From Prevotellaceae bacterium UBA1746 (GTDB taxonomy: Bacteria > Bacteroidota > Bacteroidia > Bacteroidales > Bacteroidaceae), in the NCBI GenBank assembly GCA_905369775.1, contig CAJPJR010000046.1:1-16687 (forward strand): a DNA stretch of 16,687 nucleotides, written 5' to 3'. The translations under genes and the position numbers were made by a program. The notes beneath the pieces are model-generated. The model had not been told where the DNA came from and made no database searches. It saw only the letters and a list, made by a program, of their open reading frames with translations. Positions within the stretch are counted from its first letter, which is position 1; each line of letters starts with the position of its first letter. Positions 1 to 5,414 of the stretch are shown one piece after another.

Positions 1-131
1 GTCCAGAGGATGAGGCGGTGCCCATCTTCCATGAGTTGGCGGAGGGTTGAGGTGGCGAATGGGAGCTCTTTGCCGATGGCCGGGTATCTGTGCTCGACAA
101 TCGTGCCGTCGAAATCTACTGCGATGATCAT
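1..131 (-). CDS. HAD-superfamily phosphatase, N-terminal part (cut by window edge)
   Basis: Only the first 43 codons lie in the window; the rest is beyond base 1. The ATG is at 131-129 on the minus strand. The protein opens MIIAVDFDGTIVEH, the classic HAD motif I (DxDGT) with the nucleophilic aspartate at residue 6 and the general acid/base aspartate at residue 8. A pattern like PAIGKELPFATSTLRQLMEDGH follows, typical of small cytoplasmic HAD hydrolases in which a helix precedes the motif II strand (the visible end, RLILW). Substrate cannot be told from this fragment. It starts 22 bp after the stop of the BatD-like gene in the same direction, so it is probably the last visible member of the minus-strand run that begins near 4946. 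Family membership is seen directly; the specific function is unknown. Confidence 0.8.
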   Translation of the reverse strand, partial: MIIAVDFDGTIVEHRYPAIGKELPFATSTLRQLMEDGHRLILW

Positions 132-153
132 TTCTTTGTCGTTCTGAGAGGAT

Positions 154-714
154 TTATATTACTTGCTGCCCGGAGCGCATCACTTCGCGGGTGGTGCGTT
201 TGGGGCGCTCCGTTATTTCGAGCGTTTGTTGGGGACTTTTGGTGCTGACCGCGTGCCGGCGAATGAGGCGTAGGCGTGTGGGAGCGAAAAAGTCGTATGG
301 GTTCTCTTCTACAGCGTAGGTTCCCAATTGGATGTTGAACTTTTGTGACGGAATGAGCAGTTTTCCGGCTGATTCACACCGTAATACGTATTGTTGCGCG
401 ACGAAAGCGAACATCACGCGCCCATTGTCATTCACTTGTTCCTGGTCATTCACATTGCCGTTGCCGATCCAGCGTAAAGTTCCTCCTTTGATGCGCCGGA
501 GTGCGGAGGCTTTCGTTTTGAACTCCACAAAAGGTCGGTTGCCGTAGAGGACAATGCTCACCAAACAGCTGTCGCCGACGTATTTTGGTGTGGTGGACAA
601 CTCCACCCTTGCGTAGCTTGTGGGCTTTTCCTCCTGTGATTGAGCAAAAAGCATCGCTCCGGTGAGGAGAAACAAGAGGGAAAGCAGGAGAGTTCTTGCG
701 GTGAAGGTACTCAT
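154..714 (-). CDS. secreted BatD-like (Ig-fold) protein, putative
   Basis: A 186-aa protein with a clear Sec signal peptide (residues 1 to about 24: MSTFTAR, a leucine-rich core, then AMLFA before Q). The mature part has the rhythm of a single beta-sandwich domain: ARVELSTTPKYVGDSCLVSIVLY at the start and YVLRCESAGKLLIPSQKF further on, recalling the Ig-like repeats of BatD aerotolerance proteins (strand, 'V-G-D/E' turn, strand, then 'Y.L.p...GkltIP'). The C-terminal tail is basic and looks disordered. An upstream in-frame ATG exists at 990 inside nadE, but it would add 92 residues of non-secretory sequence; the start at 714 gives the signal peptide and sits 4 bp after the nadE stop. BatD proteins are usually longer and sit in a batABCDE cluster, which is absent here, so the name is a resemblance only. 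Confidence 0.6.
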   Translation of the reverse strand: MSTFTARTLLLSLLFLLTGAMLFAQSQEEKPTSYARVELSTTPKYVGDSCLVSIVLYGNRPFVEFKTKASALRRIKGGTLRWIGNGNVNDQEQVNDNGRVMFAFVAQQYVLRCESAGKLLIPSQKFNIQLGTYAVEENPYDFFAPTRLRLIRRHAVSTKSPQQTLEITERPKRTTREVMRSGQQVI

Positions 715-718
715 GGTT

Positions 719-2689
719 TCACTCTTTTGTGGGACAAAGTTTGTCACATTCGCGCAACCATTCGTTGGCGGAGGCGTCGGAAGGCATTCGCCAGTCGCCT
801 CTTGGAGACAACGAGCAACTTCCCACCTTAGGTCCGTCGGGAAGGCAGCTACGTTTGAACTGTTGGTTGAAGAAGCGACGGAAGAAAGTGCGGAGCCATT
901 GTGCGATGGTTTCGGGAGCGTAGGCAATCGATTGGCTGCCGTTGAATGCTTGACAGGCGAGATGGAAAATTTTCGTAGGCCGGAAACCATAGCGCAGGGT
1001 GTAATAGAGGAAGAAATCGTGGAGTTCGTAGGGACCTACGAGATCTTCGGTGATTTGCGAGATGTTTCCGTGCTCGTCTGCGGGAAGCAGTTCGGGACTG
1101 ATGGGGGTGTCGACGATGTCAAGCAGGGTTGTTGCACAAACTTGGTCGTCTTTGAGAATTTGTTGCGCCCAATGCCGGATTAAGGGGCGGATGAGCGTTT
1201 TGGGGATGGAGGAGTTGACGGCATACATCGACATGTGGTCGCCATTGTAGGTGGCCCATCCGAGCGCCAATTCCGACAAATCGCCGGTACCCACCACAAA
1301 ACCGTTGGTTTGGTTAGCAATGTCCATCAAAATTTGCGTGCGTTCGCGCGCTTGTGCGTTCTCGTACGTGACATCGCGGAGGGATGCGTCGTGATCTATG
1401 TCGGAAAAATGTTGCATTACGGCTTTTCCGATGTTTACTTCGCGCAGTGTGATGCCAAGTGCCTTCATGAGGCGAATTGCATTGTCGTATGTGCGATCGG
1501 TTGTGCCGAATCCGGGCATTGTGACCCCGATAATGCCACGTCGATCCAAGCCGAGAAGATCAAACGCGCTGGCGCAGACCAATAAGGCCAAAGTAGAATC
1601 CAGTCCTCCGCTGACTCCAATCACAACGTGCTTGCTGTGGGTGTGTTCGATGCGGCGTGCGAGACCGAAAGTCTGGATGCTTAGGATTTCGTTGCTGCGG
1701 ATATCGAATTCTTCGGGACGAGGCACAAACGGAAGAGCCGGAATGGGGCGCGTCAACTCGAAGTTTCCGTCTTTCATTTGCCCTTGGCTGAGTTCTTTCA
1801 GCGCATAATGTTGTGATTGCGCGAAGAGGCCGGCGCATTGCCCGAAGGACGTGTTGTTTTGTCGTTCGCTGCGCAAAATATCCAGGTCCACTTCCGTGAA
1901 AACCAGCTGACTTTCTGTCGAGAACGGGTGTGCTTCAGCTAGAAGACGACCATTTTCTGCGATGAACGCCTTGCCGCCGAATACTACGTCCTGTGTACTT
2001 TCGCCATATCCGCAGCCGGCATAGACGTATGCGCAATGGCAGCGCGCGCTTTGCCCGGTGACGAGATTGCGCACGTAGTCATTCTTGCCTACAAGGTCGT
2101 TTGACGCGCTAAGATTGAAGATGATTTCGGCACCTTCCAGGACTGCACGATTGCTCGGCGGGATCGGCGCCCACAAATCTTCGCAGATTTCTATGCCGAA
2201 CGTCGTGTCGCGGTGCTTAAACAGCTGCTGTGTGCTGAGTAGTACGGATTGGCCGCAGAAACGTATGGTTTCTGCTTCGTGTAAATCCGTCGACGAGGTG
2301 AACCAACGCCGTTCGTAGAATTCTTTGTAGTTGGGAATGTAGGTTTTTGGGACCAATCCGTGCAATTTCCCATTTTGTACTACCGCAGCACAGTTCAATA
2401 GCATGCCCCGATGGTAGAATGGGAGTCCCACCAGCGTAGTGACCTGCAGATTGCGGCTCAGTTCGAGTATTTTCAACAGGGCGTGTTCAGCTTCTTCGAG
2501 CAACAGTTGTTGTGCGAAGAGATCTTGGCACGTGTAACCCGTGATGCACAGCTCGGGAAAGCAGAGGATTTCCACATCCTTGCCTTCGGCGGCCACCATA
2601 AGTTTCTCGATTTCTTGTGTGTTGGCGCTGATATCCGCCAGTTGTACGCGAGGTACGGCGGCAGCTACGCGCAGAAAGCCGTCAGTCAT
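719..2689 (-). CDS. nadE: glutamine-dependent NAD+ synthetase
   Basis: This 656-aa cytoplasmic enzyme makes NAD+ from nicotinic acid adenine dinucleotide, ATP and glutamine. The N-terminal third is a nitrilase-type glutaminase domain with the catalytic triad visible as E46 (in FPELCITGY), K115 (in VPKTYIPNY) and C169 (in GIEICEDLW). The C-terminal half is the NAD synthetase domain, with the P-loop pyrophosphatase motif SGGLDS at residues 360-365, followed by GTGDLSELALGWATYNGDHMS typical of the family. Length fits the fused glutaminase-synthetase form. The start MTDGFLRVAAAVPRVQLAD matches the usual beginning of the family's first strand. It lies 83 bp downstream of the small secreted-protein gene in the same direction; no convincing promoter or terminator is seen in that gap, so read-through from upstream is likely. 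Confidence 0.97.
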   Translation of the reverse strand: MTDGFLRVAAAVPRVQLADISANTQEIEKLMVAAEGKDVEILCFPELCITGYTCQDLFAQQLLLEEAEHALLKILELSRNLQVTTLVGLPFYHRGMLLNCAAVVQNGKLHGLVPKTYIPNYKEFYERRWFTSSTDLHEAETIRFCGQSVLLSTQQLFKHRDTTFGIEICEDLWAPIPPSNRAVLEGAEIIFNLSASNDLVGKNDYVRNLVTGQSARCHCAYVYAGCGYGESTQDVVFGGKAFIAENGRLLAEAHPFSTESQLVFTEVDLDILRSERQNNTSFGQCAGLFAQSQHYALKELSQGQMKDGNFELTRPIPALPFVPRPEEFDIRSNEILSIQTFGLARRIEHTHSKHVVIGVSGGLDSTLALLVCASAFDLLGLDRRGIIGVTMPGFGTTDRTYDNAIRLMKALGITLREVNIGKAVMQHFSDIDHDASLRDVTYENAQARERTQILMDIANQTNGFVVGTGDLSELALGWATYNGDHMSMYAVNSSIPKTLIRPLIRHWAQQILKDDQVCATTLLDIVDTPISPELLPADEHGNISQITEDLVGPYELHDFFLYYTLRYGFRPTKIFHLACQAFNGSQSIAYAPETIAQWLRTFFRRFFNQQFKRSCLPDGPKVGSCSLSPRGDWRMPSDASANEWLRECDKLCPTKE

Positions 2690-2772
2690 GGGCTATTGGG
2701 TAGAGCTTGGGAGCACGCGCTCGGCGTGTCGTAGTTTTAGGTTGAAAAGGTGAGGGAGAACGAACTGTGTGT

Positions 2773-3204
2773 TCAAATCGGCGATCGTTTCATGATCATT
2801 GTGTCGGGAACTTTGACCAACTTCCGACCTTGCACGCGTCGCACATTGTTTCCTTCGAGGGCAGTGTATTGATAGGTGCCGTTGGGCAGTGGTTTGAGCT
2901 CAACAGTTTGTGAGTCAGACCCGATGTCGTTTGTGAAACGCAGGATGACCGTCCCTCCTTTGCGCTCGCTTTTGGTGAGCATCCACACGCCGTAGATTCT
3001 ACCGGCCATGTAGGCATGTACCGGTCCGAGAAAGGACATGCCCGGCACGGTGAGACTTTCTTTTCCCATGTCGAGGTAGATGCGTATCCCCTCAGCTTCA
3101 CAGTAAAAGGAAGCACGGGTGGTGTCGTTGATGGCCACGGCTTGCGCATGGCTCCGCAGGAAGGGAGTCAAAATGAGGAAAAACAGCAAGAAAAGTTTTT
3201 TCAT
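2773..3204 (-). CDS. small secreted protein of unknown function
   Basis: A 143-aa protein with a textbook Sec signal peptide (MKKLFLLFFLILTPFLRSHAQA, cleavage probably after residue 20 or so). The mature part (about 120 residues) is rich in predicted beta strands: ASFYCEAEGIRIYLD, SLTVPGMSFLGPVHAYMAG, IYGVWMLTKSE, TVILRFTNDIGSDSQTVEL, GTYQYTALEGNNVRRVQGRKLVKVP. I associate this pattern (a 'VPGMSFLG' segment, 'GSDSQT', and a closing 'GRKLVKVP') with a conserved Bacteroidales family without an assigned role; this is recollection and not a search result. There is no lipobox and no C-terminal type IX sorting domain, so a periplasmic location is most likely. It sits 18 bp after the FHA gene stop and reads in the same direction, which suggests co-transcription with the FHA and HU-SPOR genes. 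Confidence 0.85.
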   Translation of the reverse strand: MKKLFLLFFLILTPFLRSHAQAVAINDTTRASFYCEAEGIRIYLDMGKESLTVPGMSFLGPVHAYMAGRIYGVWMLTKSERKGGTVILRFTNDIGSDSQTVELKPLPNGTYQYTALEGNNVRRVQGRKLVKVPDTMIMKRSPI

Positions 3205-3222
3205 AAGGCAAGAAATTGAAGA

Positions 3223-3765
3223 TTATTCTTCTTCCGGAGGCGTGCCTTCATGGAGTATCATGGTGGTTGCGCCAATCGTAATGATGGAGCCTTCGGCGAG
3301 ATTGACGCGCTCTTTCACGCCGACCAGTTCGTTCATGTGAAAAGTCCCCGTGCCCGACGGGCCATCGCGTAAGACAAAGAGCAGGCGTCCGCTTTTCGTG
3401 CGGCTCACCTTGATGGCACAGTGTGTTTCGTCCACACTCGGATCCACCGTCTTGAAGGCGGCTTCGGCTTTAGTGCCCTTTACGTGACGGCCGATGCGGT
3501 TTTCCCCTTCGTGAAGGGGGACGATCTGGCGAAGATGGAAGGCGTTTTCCAAAACAACGAGATATCCCACCGCAGGTTTCTCCTCCGGTTCCGGCGTTGT
3601 GCCGAACGCGGCGGTGTTTTGCGTCGTGAGCACTTTCCCACCTACGCGAATCTTAAATTGTTTGCGGCAGGAAGGGCACTCAAATACAAGGGTGCGGCCG
3701 GGAGTGTAGAGCGAATCGTCGAACAAAATGGGTTCGTCGCATTTCGGACAGCGGATTCTTTTCAT
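3223..3765 (-). CDS. zinc-ribbon plus FHA domain protein
   Basis: A 180-aa soluble protein with two parts. Residues 1-45 form a zinc ribbon of the MJ0042/zinc-ribbon type: C6-x2-C9 and C30-x2-C33 (MKRIRCPKCDE and FECPSCRKQFKIR). Residues about 68-172 form a forkhead-associated (FHA) domain: YLVVLENAFHLRQIVPL, then the hallmark IGRH (with the phosphothreonine-contacting arginine), the DPSVDETHCAI segment, and a closing ERVNLAEGSIITIGATTMIL. FHA domains bind phosphothreonine peptides, so the protein probably reads a Ser/Thr phosphorylation signal; no kinase or phosphatase gene is visible nearby. It has no membrane segment or signal peptide. It follows the HU-SPOR gene after 62 bp and precedes the small secreted gene by 18 bp. 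Fold assignment is strong; biological role is inferred only. Confidence 0.92.
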   Translation of the reverse strand: MKRIRCPKCDEPILFDDSLYTPGRTLVFECPSCRKQFKIRVGGKVLTTQNTAAFGTTPEPEEKPAVGYLVVLENAFHLRQIVPLHEGENRIGRHVKGTKAEAAFKTVDPSVDETHCAIKVSRTKSGRLLFVLRDGPSGTGTFHMNELVGVKERVNLAEGSIITIGATTMILHEGTPPEEE

Positions 3766-3827
3766 GGAGGTGGGAAGAAGTGGGGAAACAACCGTTGAAT
3801 AGAACTAAGAATTTGTCGAGGAGGATG

Positions 3828-4946
3828 TCACTCTTTGGTGATCCACGCCTCGGCAAAGGCACTGTTGTGGTTGCGACCGGCTGCGAGAGCCTGTTTGGCC
3901 GCTTGGCGCGTGGCAAAATGCCCAACGAGGACGCGCGACATGCCGTTAAACACCTGAGCACGTGCGGTCTTATACCCTTGTTGTTGGAGGTGATTCACAA
4001 GTCGCAGCGCACCTTCTCGTGTGGTTTGGCTGGCAAGTATGAGAGCGTAGCCACCTTGCTCATCGGTCGCGGTGTTTTTTTCAGCCGGTTGAGGCTTTTC
4101 CGCGGCGACGTGTGCTGTATCTGTAGATGTTCGCGCTTGTCGTTTGACGCTGTCTGTTTCTTTTTCGTCGAGCAAGGCTTCTGCGCCGAGACGTTGCTGC
4201 GTAGGCGGTGGAGTTTCTTCGCCCGAAATGGAAGAAAGCACCTCGCCCACAACTTTCATTTGTGGCAATTGTGCGAACATTTCCGTGTTGGCCTTAGTGC
4301 TCGGGAACTGGTTGTTGCGGTTCAGGGGAATGGACCAGAAGAAGCACAAGGCGATGACAAACATGGCGGCGAAAGCGCGATAAGCCGTGCGGGAAAAGTG
4401 GGGAGCATCCGCTGTGGTGAATTGTTGTTCGCGTGAGGCTGTTTCCACGTTCGGTGAATTCGGTTGCTCCGCGGTTGCACCGTCCGGTGCGAGGGACGTT
4501 TCGGCCGACTTTACCTCTTCAGTCTTGGGAATCTCCTTGAGCGCAAAGGACGTGAGGAAATAGTATTCGGGTGCCAGGTGGATTTGCGGCTCGGGACGGA
4601 AATCGTAATTGCCGTCTGTGCTGAGTTGGATGCACCCCACCCCGTCGAATTTCACTTCAAGGCCGCGCATCAAATCGCGCTTCATGTCGCGGACGCATTG
4701 TTGCACGAAATCTGCGGCTTGGGCGTAGGAAATGTGGCGAGACTTGCATACCTCGTGGGCCAATAAGCCGTCTTCTGTGCGAAGCAACGCGTTGAAGCCC
4801 ACCGTTTTCGACGGCGGGAGCATCTGTTGATCCGCAGTTGCGTGACGCGCTGCGTGGCGCTGCATCACGAAACCGCCGAAATCCGGAATGATTGCACAAT
4901 CATGTTCCAGCAACAGCTTGCGGAGGTATGGAGAAAGCTCGTTCAT
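3828..4946 (-). CDS. HU-CCDC81-like / SPOR domain inner-membrane protein
   Basis: This 372-aa protein joins a bacterial HU/IHF-like (CCDC81-type) N-terminus to a periplasmic SPOR domain. Residues 1-58 (MNELSPYLRKLLLEHDCAII, PDFGGFVMQ, TVGFNALLRTEDGLL) and about 59-120 (HISYAQAADFVQQCVRDM, then GLEVKFDGVGCIQLSTDGNY) correspond to the two consecutive HU-CCDC81 modules known in Bacteroidota. One transmembrane helix spans about 190-208 (AFAAMFVIALCFFWSIPL), followed by a low-complexity linker to about 295. A SPOR domain ends the protein (about 298-371: GGYALILASQTTREGALRLV, YKTARAQVFNGMSRVLVGHF). SPOR domains bind denuded septal peptidoglycan, and HU-like folds bind DNA or proteins, so the protein could link cytoplasmic partners to the septal wall. 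It is the first gene of the minus-strand run, with a promoter immediately in front of its ATG. Confidence 0.93.
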   Translation of the reverse strand: MNELSPYLRKLLLEHDCAIIPDFGGFVMQRHAARHATADQQMLPPSKTVGFNALLRTEDGLLAHEVCKSRHISYAQAADFVQQCVRDMKRDLMRGLEVKFDGVGCIQLSTDGNYDFRPEPQIHLAPEYYFLTSFALKEIPKTEEVKSAETSLAPDGATAEQPNSPNVETASREQQFTTADAPHFSRTAYRAFAAMFVIALCFFWSIPLNRNNQFPSTKANTEMFAQLPQMKVVGEVLSSISGEETPPPTQQRLGAEALLDEKETDSVKRQARTSTDTAHVAAEKPQPAEKNTATDEQGGYALILASQTTREGALRLVNHLQQQGYKTARAQVFNGMSRVLVGHFATRQAAKQALAAGRNHNSAFAEAWITKE

Positions 4947-4951
4947 TACTG

Positions 4952-4982
4952 CAAAGTTACGGCTTACAGCGCGATAATCAAA
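4952..4982 (-). promoter_or_regulatory. Bacteroidota-type promoter of the HU-SPOR operon
   Basis: Reading the minus strand, TTTG (4982-4979) is followed by exactly 19 nt and then TAACTTTG (4959-4952). This matches the Bacteroidota sigma factor consensus (-33 TTTG, 19-21 nt, -7 TAnnTTTG) in every fixed position. Only five bases (CAGTA) separate the -7 element from the ATG at 4946-4944, so the transcript should begin at or within a few bases of the start codon. Confidence 0.8.
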
Positions 4983-5168
4983 GTGTTTCGGCAGATAATT
5001 CCGTCTTATGTTTGATTTGTTGGTTGTCTCGCTTTTGCTTTGTGCTGTTCCTTGTCGAAAGGTGGGGACAGTTGGTGAAAAAATGGGAGGAAGGGGCGCT
5101 ATGTGCGGAGGAAAATTTGCAGTTGTTCGGGGGCTGAGCGAACCGAAGCCGATATTGTGGAATTAGTT

Positions 5169-5241
5169 CCCCGTTTTTGTTCATTTCTTCCCTTGTTTTG
5201 AGCAAAAGTCCCCTTCTTTTGTGTGTTTCCCCCCTCGTTTT
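5169..5241. repeat. degenerate ~20-bp tandem C-run/T-run array (four units)
   Basis: Four units made of a run of 3-6 C, two or three mixed bases, then a run of 4-5 T begin at 5169, 5190, 5210 and 5229, so the spacing is 21, 20 and 19 bp. On the minus strand each reads AAAA-(2-3)-GGG(G). The intervening sequence is not conserved. The near-constant spacing of about two helical turns is the reason for calling it a repeat. Confidence 0.5.
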
Positions 5242-5324
5242 CTCGGTGCTTCGCGGTGTGCGTGTCAGCTCCGGGGAAAAGAGCGTCGTTTTGAAGGAGT
5301 TGGGTGTAAATTGATCCGGACGGG

Positions 5325-5362
5325 CGAAGAGAAAAAGCGAAAGCCCCGTCTCGAGACAGGGC
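5325..5362 (-). terminator. rho-independent terminator of the porE-like gene
   Basis: On the minus strand GCCCTGTC (5362-5355), loop TCGA, GACGGGGC (5350-5343) forms an 8-bp stem with one U-G pair, followed by TTTCGCTTTTTC. It lies about 50 bp past the stop codon at 5415. The odd pair is a U-G wobble in minus-strand RNA but a C-A mismatch in plus-strand RNA, which supports action on the minus strand. Confidence 0.75.
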
Positions 5363-5414
5363 TCGGAACGGGGCATTGAGGGGGGGATTTTTATCTACGA
5401 GGGGGAAATCTTGG

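Larger units (their letters stand above)
4947..5414. other. non-coding interval between porE-like and HU-SPOR genes
   Basis: These 468 bases lie between two minus-strand genes. From right to left they hold the porE-like 3' end with a G7 run (5380-5386), a terminator hairpin (5343-5362), a degenerate ~20-bp repeat array (5169-5241), about 185 bp in which I see nothing definite, and the HU-SPOR promoter (4952-4982). Open frames of 130-140 codons cross it on the minus strand, but they have poor initiation context, low-complexity K/R/N/G-rich translations and run into porE-like coding sequence out of frame, so I treat the region as non-coding. Confidence 0.6.

Noticed and set aside
714..990. N-terminal extension of the BatD-like protein starting inside nadE
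   Set aside because: It would overlap the conserved C-terminus of NadE in another frame and hide a clear signal peptide; the start at 714 is 4 bp after the nadE stop.
3780..4436. 218-codon plus-strand frame opposite the HU-SPOR gene
   Set aside because: Fully antisense to a gene with clear domains at both ends; the translation is Cys/Phe/Arg-rich and has no domain signature.
5169..5241. G-quadruplex on the minus strand
   Set aside because: There are four G-runs, but the spacers are about 15-17 nt, too long for a stable compact quadruplex.
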